Part shown: one piece after another, positions 11,978-23,883 of the stretch
Layout of the letters: each line of letters begins with the position of its first letter
Numbering within the stretch: the first letter of the stretch is position 1
Assembly (NCBI GenBank): GCA_027922465.2
Contig: BQMF02000416.1
Coordinates: forward strand, 124,001 to 188,000
Length of the DNA: 64,000 nt
From: Turritopsis dohrnii
Lineage: Eukaryota; Cnidaria; Hydrozoa; Anthoathecata; Oceaniidae
Direction of reading: 5' to 3'
Program-made: the position numbers and the translations under genes
The notes under the pieces: generated by a model
Told to the model about the DNA's origin: nothing
Seen by the model: the letters and a program-made list of their open reading frames with translations, nothing else
Databases searched by the model: none

Positions 11978-13868
11978 GTCAGAAAAGCCGAACAAAATGT
12001 CTCAAAACAAGATTTATGTTTTTGTTACAGACCAAAAGATAATGAAACACATAGACAATTAAATGTGCTAAAAGGTATTTTCCTTATTTATTCCCAATAA
12101 TTAAGTAATAGTAAAAAGTTCAAACTTTATTCACTGAAACATTTTATGAAGACTGTCTTAGTATAGAATATTGAGAAATGCCACAACTCCGTAGCTCTAG
12201 GGTAAATCAAAGACATGGGTGATCTGAGGTGAACTTGGCATCAAGACAGGATTTGACAAAAGTTGCTAGTAACATTCTTATGGCCCCCTAATCCTTCAAT
12301 GTTAGTTAAAAATTCAACTAAGATTCAATTGTTTCTATGTTCAATCAATGTACTTTAAATTACCTATCAGAGCCGAAAGAGGTCAAGTAAAAATCCCGAA
12401 GTACTGCAAGGCAGGAAGATGGATTGAAAAACGTATCAAGTGAGTATGGAATATTCAAATTTGTACCTATTTACCATGTTTCTGTGGCTGATATTTTTGT
12501 AATTTTTTTTCTAGGAAAGGAATTTTTGGAAATGTAGTATGTAGTATTTTCCTAACTTTTTGTGTGAAAAATAACTCCCTTGTTTACATAGTGACACTCC
12601 AATGGATTTTGATAACAAAAGACACAGTGTTTTCAACATTTGCATTCACACTTTTGTTGCATTTCCTTTTAACATGATGTATACAGTGTTCTGTGCTATA
12701 TTGACAATTTGCTTTATTTTCTGTATAGCTAAGTTATTCATCTTATAATGTTTCTTGTGATATATGGTTTTTCAGAGCAAGTAGAATAAGCTGAAACATA
12801 AAATATTTCATCGCTATGGGTCTACAAGGAAAGATATTGAAAAAATAACATTGAAAAAAAACTTTAAAAATTGTTTGGATAAATAGTTATTGAATTTTGA
12901 TATCAATATTGCAGCATTTTTACGAAAATGATGTTTTATTTTATTATTTCCGAAACTTGTCAAAGACTTAAGTATGTTATCAAAGTTCACCGGACTGTCA
13001 CAATAACATTCTTTGTAAATTTATCACCTATTATATTTTCCTATGCTACTCACTTGGTGGATCTCCTATGAAGTCTGTCTGAAAAATCTGTTACAATGTT
13101 GGTCTTTTATAAAAAGATTTCGAACAAAGCTTCAATCTGATGACATGCATTAGCTTTGCTTTGTTTTGCAAAACTATCTTTTCCATTGAATAAAATAAGA
13201 ATTTCATGATTTATTTCCCAAATAAAACTGATGTTTACACAACAAGATTGGCTTCATTTACTGAGTGTTAAACTGAGTTTCTGTACCTAAGAAAAAAATT
13301 TCAGAAGTTTTAACAGTACAAAGGACTTTTTCCTGTTACTTTAAAAAATTTTTCAATATTCTGTTTTTTTTTTATCTTTTTTGATTATGCTATGGACTAA
13401 GCCGAATTCCTATTATTTATGATCAATGACATAAATTTATCTCTTTAAAGTAGCTCTCTTTGGGGTTAATGTTAAACAAAATTTGTATAATATCATAGTA
13501 GTAGATTTACTAGATTCCGATGATGAAGATGATGGGTTACCCATTAGGTATGAAATACTTCAAATTCCAAGTAAATATTTAGATTTCTACATAGGCAAGA
13601 AATACAGTAAAACTGTATTCGGCTGTTTTTCTTATTTTCCAAACTTAGGCACTTATATGAAACCAATATATTTAATGCATGTCAGCAACAAAACCACATA
13701 ATTTGCGTTACTGAATAGGAAAAAAGTAATTTAAAAGATAATATTTTTTTATTTATAATTAGAGGAATCTGTTAAGTATGTTTTGGTGTTTCACTTTAAT
13801 TTGGTTGAGTAGAAAAAAGTTATGGACACAAATTTGAAGCTGGTCCTTGTAAAAAGCTTTAAAAAAAG
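11978..13868 (+). repeat. Array unit 4 (uninterrupted)
   Basis: Full unit of 1891 bp. It has extra single bases relative to the other units near its end (CCAAGTAAAT, CTTAGGCACT, GAAGCTGGTCC), which open a longer reading frame at 13483-13701. It lacks one T at ~12350, which breaks the 359-700-type ORF. Confidence 0.92.
13483..13701 (+). CDS. Acidic-motif ORF, longest in unit 4; doubtful gene fragment
   Basis: Encodes IIVVDLLDSDDEDDGLPIRY and continues through KYLDFYIGKKYSKTVFGCF to a stop at 13701. The acidic stretch DSDDEDDGLPIRYEILQIP is present without indels in all five full units, with a GAC/GAT synonymous change. After it, only unit 4 stays in frame, thanks to two 1-nt insertions (CCAAGT; TTAGGC). 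It may be a relic exon of a gene captured in the satellite with unit 4 closest to the original, or the two extra bases may be sequencing errors. No family recognised. Confidence 0.25.
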   Translation: MYNIIVVDLLDSDDEDDGLPIRYEILQIPSKYLDFYIGKKYSKTVFGCFSYFPNLGTYMKPIYLMHVSNKTT

Positions 13869-14731
13869 GTCAGAAAAGCCGACCAAAATGTCTTCAAAAC
13901 AAGATTTATGTTTTTGTTACAGACCAAACGATAATGAAACACATAGCACAATTAAATGTGCTAAAAGGTATTTTCCTTATTTATTACCAATAATTAAGTA
14001 AGTATAAAAAGTTCAAACTTTACTCACTGAAACATTTTATGAAGACTGTCTTAGTATAGAATATTGAGAAATGCCACAACTCCGTAGCTTTAGGGTAAAT
14101 CAAAGACATGGGTGATCTGAGGTGAACTTGGCATCAGGAGAGGATTTGACAAAAGTTGCTAGTAACATTCTCATGGCCCCCTAATCCTTCAATGTTAGTT
14201 AAAAATTCAACTAAGATTCAAGTGTTTCTATGTTCAATCAATGTTACTTTAAATTACCTATCAGAGCCGAAAGAGGTCAAGTAAAAACTCCGAAGTACTG
14301 CAAGGCAGGAAGATGGATTGAAAAACGTATCAAGTGAGTATGGAATATTCAAATTTGTACCTATTTACCATGTTTCTGTGGCTGATATTTTTGTAATTTT
14401 TTTTCTAGGAAAGGAATTTTTGGAAATGTAGTATGTAGTATTTTAATAATAATAATAATAATAATGGTTTATTTCGGGCATATCCATATATTACAATGGC
14501 TCTTCATCCCATAATAATTTGAAAATTCTAAAATGCACAGTCACTGTATACAAAATATTAATTAACGATAGTTAAAAATATAACATAAAGTTTCAATTAG
14601 TAAAAAAGTATATCCACCAAAGTAACCACATCAGAAAGATAAAATGGGTGAGCAATGGAACCACAAAGAAATAAAAGAAGTATACGTCTCAAAACAGATA
14701 GGTGGTGCCTAAACAAGTAAATAAATTCCTA

Positions 14732-16622
14732 TTAATGCATGCTCAAATACTTAGCAAAAGAGAGATCTAGATAAAAAGATTTTAACTCGTGTGAAAATTT
14801 TTGATGGTCTTCAACTGCTCTCAAGCTCGATGGAAGTTCATTGAATAGACGACTGCATATGCCTTCAAATGTTTTTGTGGATTTGGTTACTATTAGTTTT
14901 TTTCCGTCGTCAGACGCAGTACGTCTTGGACATTTGCTTTCTCTTACATGTACGGCCAGGTAGTCTGGAAAATTTGGTGTGTATAGCGATTTATGGGCCA
15001 GTTTTAACATGTTATATTTCATTCTATATTCCATTGGCAACCATTTCAACTGGATTACGTCGAGAGTGTTTGCGTATTTCCCATTGGAGAAACCAGCAGC
15101 TGACTTTAAAAGTTTATCAAGGCGGTTCTGATTATGCTGCGTCGTGTTACAGAATAGTGTATTGCAATAATCGAGTTTCGATAATACCAAAGATTGAACC
15201 AGGTGTTTGCGGATATTCATTGGCGCAAAGTTTTTTAATCTGCGTAGTACACTAAGTTTCTTGTAACAGGAAAGCAGTAACTCATTCAGATGGGTTTCAA
15301 ATGACAGGTGTTGGTCTATAAGCACTCCAAGGACTTTCCAAACTTTTACTCGCTCAATAGGATTATTTTCATGATGGATATCGATGATTTGTGTATCAAG
15401 GTTATGTAATTGAGATAGTTTAGCTGATGACAATAACATATATTTTGTTTTGTTCTGGTTAAACAAGAGGTTGTTGTCCTTCGACCATTTGTATAGAGAG
15501 GATATTTGAAGATTCATATTTTCAACGGCAGTAGAGAGTTGTGTCACTTTAGAATGGATGTAAGTTGTTGTGTCATCTGCATATTGACAGTGGTTCCCGA
15601 TAACATTGTCTTGGAGATCAGACACGTAAAGGTTAAATATAATTGGTCCGAGAACGGAACCTTGGGGCACACCAAAGTGAATCATTTCTTTTGAAGACAT
15701 TTGATCGTTGATCTGCACAAATTGGTAGCGATCTGTGAGATAGGAAACCATCCACAAAGCAGCTGACTTAGAGAATCCAATACTATACATCTTATTTAAA
15801 GTGTTCTTAAATTCGACTGTGTCAAAAGCCTTCGAGTAATCGGAAAACAGTGCCAATGTGATTTCTCCGCGTTCCATGGCTTTTATTACATCATCTCTTA
15901 TTTTCATTAGGATCGTTGTTGTTGAATGGTTTTGTCTAAATCCAGACATGGTAGATTTATAGATATTATTTTTAGAAATGAAATCACAGATCTGTTTCGC
16001 AATCAATCTTTCGTATATTTTTGAAAGGACAGGAAGCACTGTGACAGGACGGAAATCATCAGCTTTTAGGGCTTTATCTGATTTCGGAATGGGATTAACT
16101 TTTCCAATTTTCCAAGATTGATGGAATTTATTATCTGTAATGCCTGTAATGCCTGCATTAATTATGTGCGTTAGTGGAGAAGTCAGGTATTCTGCTACTA
16201 ACTTGACTAACGAGACTGGTATGTGATCGTAACCTGCAGAACAGTCAGCTCTCAACTTATTAAGTTCTTTCCAAACTTCATCATACGTGACATTTCTGAA
16301 CACTAGTTCGGCACAATTAGAACGGTCATTAAAGCTTTTAACATGTGAAATTAACTCTTGAGATGATGTTGATTTTGAGTTCAGTAAACGTTCTGTTGTA
16401 GTAAGATAATGGGTGTTGAGAACATTAGGATCAATTGTTAATTTTTGCTGATTGGGTCGTAGAATTCGATGTATAACTTTCCATATTTCATTCGGCCTTT
16501 TATGACTGAAAGCTTTTTGATAAAATTGTCGTTTAGTAAATTTTATAGTTCGTTTCAGCTTATTTCTTAATTCTCTAAATATGCTCCAGTCGTTGTTATC
16601 TTGTGTTGTATGGGCTTTAAAA
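14732..16622 (-). CDS. LINE ORF copy 2, 3' part: complete reverse transcriptase
   Basis: An open frame covers the whole reverse transcriptase and C-terminal region without the break seen in copy 1: DDFRPVTVLPVLSKIYERLI, GFRQNHSTTT, FSDYSKAFDTVE, PQGSVLGPIIF, YADDTTTY. An internal ATG lies at 16303, but the frame extends upstream to a 1-nt deletion at ~16622 (AAAACGGCTAC versus AAAACGAGCTAC in copy 1). A 9-nt insertion adds three residues (GITGITDN versus GITDN) without breaking the frame. The natural protein would start at 18098. Confidence 0.9.
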
Positions 16623-17574
16623 CGGCTACTTTAGTCTGATATTGGAGATGTGCGATGTTGAGGTCTTTAAGCCATGGTGCCGGTGGTCGGGTAACTTTAA
16701 TCTTTTTTAAAGGGGCGTGGCGGTTAATGCACGACGATATGAGTTCGTTTAAGATATCAAGTTTATCATCAGCTGAATCAACTCCGTAAATAACACTAAA
16801 TGGTATTGTTGCAAAGTCTTTTACAAATTTCTCCACTGAGAAAGACTTGTAATCTCTAATAAGCTTAAGTCTGGGTTCATATCGGCGATAACGAACGTTG
16901 CAACAAACATATACTAGGTCATGATCACTTACATGTGGTGTAGGTATGACGTCACAAACCTTGATTTTCCTTTCGCAGTTGGATATCACGTGATCAATGA
17001 GACTAACGCCGTTTCTGGTTGGCTGATTTACATGTTGAATTAGTCCATACGACTCTAGTATGTCAAAGTACATTTGGGATTCCGCAGATTTTCCAAGCTG
17101 ATTGAAATTGAAGTCACCGGTGATGATTATTTGGCCTGACCAGGTAGACATAACACTAGCCAATAATTTGTCGAATTCATTCAGCCATGAAGCTTGCTCT
17201 TTCGAATCAAAATGTGGCTGGTAAAATACGCCAACAAGAATACCGCTGTTTTTATTTTTACCTTCTACCTCAAACCACAAGTGTTCAAGTTCTTCAGCTG
17301 TTTTCACTATATCGTTTCTCTCTTTGAATTTGATATCTTCCTTTAAGTATGCAGCTATACCTCCTCCCCTACGATTATGTCGATTTCGGTAAAGCATGTT
17401 GTATCCTTGAATTTTCACATATTCTATCATGTTCACATTATCCTTTAGCCATGTTTCTGATAAGGTACATACATCAAATTCATAACGGTTTAACATAGAT
17501 TGGAATTCTGGAAATGATGATATTAATGATTGTGTATTTAGATGGCTTAATGATAGTAAGTGTTTATTTTGCTT
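16567..17574 (-). CDS. LINE ORF copy 2, middle part: EEP endonuclease
   Basis: Endonuclease domain with LSETWL, GVFYQPHF, ITGDFNFN, LIDHVISN and VSDHDLVY motifs, the Mg-dependent AP-endonuclease fold used for target nicking. Isolated by two 1-nt deletions: ~17574 (GCTTAGGG versus GCTTTAGGG) and ~16622. The last ~17 residues to 16567 are read past the second shift and are not native. Confidence 0.88.
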   Translation of the reverse strand, partial: KQNKHLLSLSHLNTQSLISSFPEFQSMLNRYEFDVCTLSETWLKDNVNMIEYVKIQGYNMLYRNRHNRRGGGIAAYLKEDIKFKERNDIVKTAEELEHLWFEVEGKNKNSGILVGVFYQPHFDSKEQASWLNEFDKLLASVMSTWSGQIIITGDFNFNQLGKSAESQMYFDILESYGLIQHVNQPTRNGVSLIDHVISNCERKIKVCDVIPTPHVSDHDLVYVCCNVRYRRYEPRLKLIRDYKSFSVEKFVKDFATIPFSVIYGVDSADDKLDILNELISSCINRHAPLKKIKVTRPPAPWLKDLNIAHLQYQTKVAVLKPIQHKITTTGAYLEN

Positions 17575-18098
17575 AGGGTTTGAAGGTGATTGTCACACTC
17601 TAAAGGCTTGTCGATAACAGTAGAACTTTCTTCATGCGATGGAAATGTCTCAACTGTCGAAAATGGTAATTCACGATGTAAGCATAAATCACATGTCCAA
17701 TACACAGGGATTCTTGATTGTTTAACGAGATGGATGTTATTGCAGCATTTAGCGTGACTTGACTCTAGACAGTGTCCACAAATCAAACGTTTTTGGTTGC
17801 ACCGTACTGTTTTTTCACAGATTACACACTTCGGTATGTGAGAACCAGGTCCTGGATTCTGATGAACATCGCCAGATTGAAGAATGACATTAAAGCTGGC
17901 GGAACTGTTGGCATAATATACGGTTCTCCCTTTGGAACATTTATCTTTTGAATGATTAAATGCAGGACGTCTTGCCACTAAACCGATCTCCCAATTCATA
18001 TTGACATTGTGAAAGAATTGTAATGTAGATGTAATTAACATTAAAAATGTCAAACTAATAAACACAGTTTTGTAACGAGCGTGGTTTCTATTAGCCAT
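17547..18098 (-). CDS. LINE ORF copy 2, 5' part: hydrophobic N-terminus, 2A-like, PHD finger
   Basis: Starts at ATG 18098 and matches copy 1 residues 1-175 with one substitution (N90K, from AATTCGG to ACTTCGG). It has the hydrophobic segment at residues 10-28, SGDVHQNPGP at 75-84 and the C4HC3 finger at 91-139. A 1-nt deletion at ~17574 shifts the frame and it stops at 17547. Confidence 0.9.
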   Translation of the reverse strand: MANRNHARYKTVFISLTFLMLITSTLQFFHNVNMNWEIGLVARRPAFNHSKDKCSKGRTVYYANSSASFNVILQSGDVHQNPGPGSHIPKCVICEKTVRCNQKRLICGHCLESSHAKCCNNIHLVKQSRIPVYWTCDLCLHRELPFSTVETFPSHEESSTVIDKPLECDNHLQTLSKINTYYH

Positions 18099-18500
18099 CG
18101 TATCGGAAGATGTGAAAAATTCTGTATAAACTTCTCAAGCAAGTGAGTCTTCTTTCTTCTTCTTACGCCTTAAGATCAATCTCGACAAGGGTCCAATTCA
18201 CTCCCGCCCCAGTCTCAATTGAAATTTAGGCAATGTATCGATTTATACTGGATTACATCAGAATTAAATAGGTTTTAAAAAAAATTTGTAGATGCTTGAA
18301 GATTTCCTAACTTTTTGTGTGAAAAATAACTCCCTTGTTTACATAGTGATAATCCAATGGATTTTGATAACAAAAGTCACAGTGTTTTCAACATTTGAAT
18401 TCGCACTTTTGTTGCATTTCCTTTTAACATGATGTATACAGTGTTCTGTGCTATATTGACAATTTGCTTTATTTTTGTATAGCTAAGTTATTCATCTTAT

Positions 18501-20934
18501 TATAATAATCCGCGTTGTGCATCCCACTTTTATTTTAGAGAGTGACATATTTGTTTTTTTTTCACGGTCAAATCCTTCTTATTTTTTCCCTTTTCGTCGT
18601 AAAACCACGCCAAAGCGACAGACACTTTTTTGATTTTCCGCGATTAGTATATGCTCCTCCGTTTTGTTATTTTTGGCTTGCGCAGTGGAAATCAGCCGAA
18701 AAACGTCTTTGGAGGAGTGCGAGCAATGCAATGTTAATCGTTCGAAATTTGTCAACGATCATTTCGTGAGCAAGAAACTTCGCGAAGACGTGTTTCTTTT
18801 CGTATACGAATTTTTGATTTAAATTTGATTGTTTTAGGCAGCGACGAAAGAACTGACGAAGAAACACAGGTTTGTATGCACGAAGGTATTGTTATTATCA
18901 TAAAACGTTTTATTATCGGGTTGCACGTGTAAAGTTAGTTGTTTGTTTACAATGAAAAATCATATTTAGATATACAGAAGAAGTGCATTGAAGTTTTAAA
19001 AATTAGCTGCAGAAATATCGAACGAACAAAAGGTATTATTATAAAACTTTTATACAGAACAAGTGCAGTGAAGTTTTTAAAATTGGCTGTGCAGAACGAA
19101 AAGACTTTTATTGTTTAATATTTAAGATTAATAAAAGAACAGGTTTTTAAATGTTTGTTTACGTTTTAGTTATCAAATAGCGCTATACAGAAGAAAGTGC
19201 AGTGGAGAAATGCAGTTTCATGTTTATTTACACAGTAAGGAATGGTTTTAATTTAGTTTTGAAAGATTAATTGATTTAGCTTTGAGTGGATGTCTCAGTT
19301 ATTCTGTCGCTTAGTATGTGTATATGCTGCTGGATGAAAAGGAAGCCGAGAGACATTTGTTTTGGTAACGCGCGCTATTATTACATTAAAAATGGTCCTA
19401 CAGCTATGAGCGTTTTTATTTCTCATGACGCTGTGGAAGTGGGGAATGTGTTATGCTGTCTGATTGTATCTATTGTGTCTAATTTATATTGATGCTTGAT
19501 GCTTTAGTCTCCTGCCAAAAAGTGCAAAATCTACTGCAAAATACAGAAGGTTTAGCAGTTTTTCCAAACGAAGAGAGCAGTTTTATGTATTTCACTTAAA
19601 AAAAATGGTAGCGAAAGTGTTTTATAAATACCTATGTATGTTAGTGCTGGAAAGTAAATAAAGTATTAGTAATTTGTTTACAGGTATGAATATAGAAGTA
19701 AAGGGTTTAGAAGTGTTTGAAAATGTCTACAGAAGATGATCAATGCTGTTTATTTACTAACATGTGAATTGGCAGTGAAAGGTATCCCATTTTGTTTGAA
19801 GTTCAGCTAAAGTTAAAATAGTATAAATCTATTTAGTTATAACACAATGGTATGCTGGATAAATAAGAATAAAGGGTTGTTTAACTGTTGTGAATTAGCC
19901 AGAGGAGATTTTAACTCAGATTAAAAATGTGGTTGTTTTCAATTTTTTATAAACTCTTTAGATATATAAATTCTGTCATCACTTTTGTTTTTGATTATTA
20001 TTCATAAGGTAGATGTGAATGGATTATGTATTTAAGAAGTTCATTAGTTATTACTGTGCAATGAAATGTTTATGCATTATTTTGTGTTATGGTAATCGTT
20101 TACGTACCTGGGTATTATATAAGTTTGGCATTATGATTTTATTTGTGACTTTTTATCTTCTGGGTAAATTTTTGTTTTAAGGATAAATGCGTAGTTGAAT
20201 TTCGCTTTTTGTTGTTGTTGTTTATTTCAATATTCTTATAGCATGATTAGGTTTTCGGTATTACAGTATTACAATAACTATTACGGTGTTTTGTTGTTTT
20301 GAGTTATTGTTTTTAGGATAAATGCGTAGTTGAATTGCATTTTTTTGTTGTTGTTGTTGTTGTTGTTGTTTATTTCAATATTCTTATAGTATGATTAGGT
20401 TTTCGGTATTACAATTCAAGTATTAATTTTTAGGTAATAATAAAAACAAGCATAAAGAAATGAAACTCATGGTTTTAATCATGACGTTGATGGTTTTGGG
20501 AAGAACAGACTATATATCATTTCAAAAAAATCATTAATGGTTGCTGTATATGTAACTTCCGCACGAAAGAAACACAGTTTGAAGGTATCAATTTGTTTTC
20601 AATTCACATTTTGTTATGTTATTCAATGTTTGTTTTCGTATGTCTGGGTAAACAGTTCTGTGTTATATATTGCCATTTTTTTACATTAAAGTTACTTCTC
20701 TTCTGCGTATAAATATATTATTCTGAGCCATGTTGCTATTTCTTTCTGTTTTTAATCTTCTGAATGTAATAACAAATTAATGCCTGAAAAGAAAATTTTA
20801 CACGAGTTAAATTCTGTGACACAACGCATACTGAACATGGGTGGCGAGTGACGCGTCCGTACCACAGGAATGGCAGATTTGACCTAATGTTTTCAAAGTT
20901 AAGTTCGGTAAAAAGTTTTTACCCGGGATACTAG
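18501..20934 (+). mobile_element. 2.45-kb insertion copy 2
   Basis: Same sequence and target (TCTTAT at 18495-18500 and 20935-20940) as the insert at 6517-8972, but 22 bp shorter. The differences I found are almost all small deletions in this copy: GAAGAAGACG to GAAGACG, CAGCAAATCGACG to CAGCGACG, GTAAGTGAGTTAG to GTAAAGTTAG, CAATTGG to CAATGG, TGTGTTTTTG to TGTTTTTG. Substitutions are rare. Confidence 0.65.
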
Positions 20935-22059
20935 TCTTATAATGTTTCTTGTGATATATGGTTTTTCAGAGCAAGTAGAATAAGCTGAAACATAAAATAT
21001 TTCATCGTTATGGGTCTACAAGGAACGATATGGAAAAAATAACATTGAAAAAAAACTTTAAAAATCGATTGGATAAATAGTTATTGAATTTTGATATCAA
21101 TATTGCAACATTTTTACAAAAATGATGTTTTATTTTATTATTTCTGAAACTTGTCAAAGACTTTAGTATGTTATCAAAGTTCACCGGACTCTCACAATAA
21201 CATTCTTTGTAAATTTATCACCTATTATATTTTCCTATGCTACCCCCTTAGTGGATCTCCTATGAAGTCTGTCTTACAAATCTGTGATAATGTTGGTTAT
21301 TTATAAAAAGATTCCGAACAAAGCTTAAATCTGATGACATACATTAGCTTTCCTTTGTTTTGCAAAACTATCTTTTCCATTGAATAAAATAAGAATTTCA
21401 TGATTTATTTCCCAAATAAAACTGATGTTTACACAACAAGATTGGCTTCATTTATTGAGTGTCAAACTGAGTTTCTGTACCTAAGAAAAAAATTTCAGAA
21501 TTTTTAACAGTACAGAGGACTTTTTCTTGTTACTTTAAAAAATGTTTCAATATTCTGTTTTTTTTTTATCTTTTTAGATTATGCAACGGACTAAGCCGAA
21601 TTCCTATTATTTATGATCAATGACATAAATTTATCTCTTTAAAGTAGCTCTCTTTGGGGTTAATGTTAAACAAAATTTGTATGTTATCGTAGTTGTAGAT
21701 TTACAAGATTCCGACGATGAAGATGATGGGTTACCCATTAGGTATGAAATACTTCAAATTCCAATAAATATTTAGATTTCTACATAGGCAAGAAATACAT
21801 TAAAACTGTATTCGGCTGTTTTTCTTATTTTCCAAACTTAGCACTTATATGAAACCAATATATTTAATGCATGTCAGCAACAAAACCACATAATTTGCGT
21901 TACTGAATAGGAAAAAAGTAATTTAAAAGATAATTTTTTTTATTTATAATTAGAGGAATTTGTTAAGTATGTTGTGGTGTTTCACTTTAATTTGGTTGAG
22001 TAGAAAAAAGTTATGGACACAAATTTGAAGTGGTCCTTGTAAAAAGCTTTAAAAAAAAG

Positions 22060-22273
22060 GTCAGAAAAGCCGACCAAAATGTCTCAAAACAAGATTTATG
22101 TTTTTGTTACAGACCAAAAGATAATGAAACACATACACAATTAAATGTGCTAAAAGGTATTTTCCTTATTTATTCCCAATAATTAAGTAAAGTAAAAAGT
22201 TCAAACTTTATTCACTGAAACATTTTATAAAGACTGTCTTGTATAGAATATTGAGAAATGCCAGAACTCCGTA
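22060..22273 (+). repeat. Array unit 6, truncated
   Basis: Matches the first ~214 bp of the unit and stops inside AGAACTCCGTA; the next bases (CAACAAAATG) are not unit sequence. This is the right edge of the array. Confidence 0.9.
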
Positions 22274-23883
22274 CAACAAAATGTTTGAGTATCAATTCAT
22301 TTTGCTAGATTCAATATTACTAAAGAGATGATAAGACATATTGTGTCTTTTCTTTCAATCAACATAATCTTTTCATTAACATTATAGAATTTTATTCAAA
22401 GAACTACGCAGGAATATTTTATTCAATCGAAAGATATTTTTTGTGAAACACCAGTACTTATCTTTGACTCGCTATACTGAGGATACACCTGTAGCTCAGT
22501 GTTCTCCTCAACTCAAAAATCAAAAATGCTGTTGTATTCTCAGAGCCACATTTTGATGTTTCCGTATATAATTGTATAATTCCCACATGTACAATATGTA
22601 TAATGTAAATTAAGAAAAGACTTTTGCTTCACATATAATATTTTGGCATTTGCAATTTTCAAGGGTCAATGTTTGCATTTCACTTGACGAAGTCATATAA
22701 ATATCTGAAGATTGTACCTAGCAACAAGATGTGTTTTGTTTTCTATATTTACTGTATTTCCTCTAATCCCCAACCTCTGTGAGACACATTTTAAAACCAG
22801 TCATTTATTAAAAAACAGACTAAACAAAAATTAGTTTTATAGCCGTATTTGTTTCCCTGCTTAAATTTTAATCGATTTTATAATTTATTACACTAGATCC
22901 TTCAAACCAAATCCCGTATTCATTATTTATTCGTTAAAAAAATGCTTTGAGCTTGTTAACTTCCATTGACAAAAGACCCACGAATAGCTGTTTTTGAAGC
23001 ATGAATATTTTCATTTGCTCCCCTCACTAATTATAAACTGTCATTTTAACAAAAGAGAGTTCACAAAAAGAACTTTTAACCCCTCCCAATTACTTTATAC
23101 CTATTTGAATATATCAGGCATGCATTCACCTTTTTGTGACTTTAAGATGACCAAAGGAAGATCCAGTCGAATTTTACAGGGAATGAATCCTGCAGTAAAT
23201 AACACTTTAACTTAAACTAACAATATTTCTAATATTTGTATATTTCTATCATCTCATCTCCTGACAACTTTGCAAACAGATGTGTGTGAATGTGAAAAAC
23301 GATAGTGAAAGCCCTGTCAATGAAAACACTTATTCAAATTACACAATTTGGATACAAAGCCATTTTAAGAATTGTTTGATATCTAAAAAGCGAATAAATA
23401 GGAGCCTTTACGTTAATTTGAAAGATAATTTTTATAAAAGCACGAGCCTCGGCTTTTGCCAAAAAATTGAAACAACATAAGAGCGAACTGAAGCTAGAAT
23501 CAGGGTTTTGAAATATTACGAAACCATGATATGAACAACCTATGATATGAATTCCCACACTAAAAATGGTTTCCAAGTTATTTTTTCAGCTTGCATGTTC
23601 ACATGTTACCTTTAACTGGTTGGTTATAAATAATTTCTGTCTTTTGCTGAAAGTTCAATAAATAAGGACAAAATGAGATGAAACTGTAACAAATTATGAA
23701 GAACTAGATTTAGATCAAAATATAAAACACAAAGCATGTCTAACCTGGATAAGAAGATTTCTAAAATAACTTTGTTTATTCTGCAATCTAGCAAAATAGC
23801 TTTTAAGACTAATCCTAAATAGGCTTCCAATTCTAGATATGTTTAGCAAAACATTATTTATTTACTGAAATTTTATTTTCGTG
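22274..23883. other. AT-rich flank of the array; no gene recognised
   Basis: Apart from the duplicated block at 22999-23178 I see no coding potential beyond short chance ORFs (for example 23280-23480). No match to the array unit was noticed here. Confidence 0.6.
22999..23178 (+). repeat. 180-bp dispersed block, copy A
   Basis: About 90% identical by eye to 24478-24655, with GAGTTCACAAAAAGAACTTT and TGACTTTAAGATGACCAAAG in common. Both copies read through in one frame (NKREFTKRTFNPSQL, ISGMHS, CDFKMTKGR), but I know no such protein. Spacing to copy B is ~1.48 kb. Confidence 0.85.

Larger units (their letters stand above)
14445..18302 (-). mobile_element. LINE retrotransposon copy 2, same insertion point as copy 1
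   Basis: Same element, strand, end points and position in the unit as copy 1. Differences I could find are a net 2-nt change at ~15885, a 9-nt direct duplication (TGTAATGCC) at ~16140, 1-nt deletions at ~16625 and ~17575, and one substitution at ~17828. The 5' junction is shorter (CTTGAAGATTTCC instead of CTTGAAAAAAAAGAAATTTTCC). The reverse transcriptase is open in this copy but the N-terminal part is broken twice, the reverse of copy 1. Confidence 0.93.
13869..22059 (+). repeat. Array unit 5, carrying LINE copy 2 and 2.45-kb insert copy 2
   Basis: Same architecture as unit 2, ~11.98 kb downstream. Without the insertions it is ~1.89 kb. Its first ~300 bp share bases with unit 1 (ACCAAACGATAATG; GTAGCTTTAGGG), while the flanks of its LINE resemble units 3 and 4. 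The unit is therefore a mosaic. Confidence 0.93.
1..22273 (+). repeat. Tandem array of ~1.89-kb units forming a ~12-kb higher-order repeat
   Basis: The phrase GTCAGAAAAGCCGACCAAAA, with small changes, recurs at 1, 1887, 10096, 11978, 13869 and 22060. It is followed each time by the same ~1.89-kb sequence, so the units lie head to tail. Units 2 and 5 have grown to ~8.2 kb by holding the same two insertions at the same internal positions. The spacing of matching points is therefore ~11.98 kb, with three units per higher-order period. The array ends abruptly at ~22273. A diverged copy of the unit at ~23884-24330 shows that the sequence family is older than this array. The window starts inside the array, so its full size is unknown. 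Confidence 0.95.
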
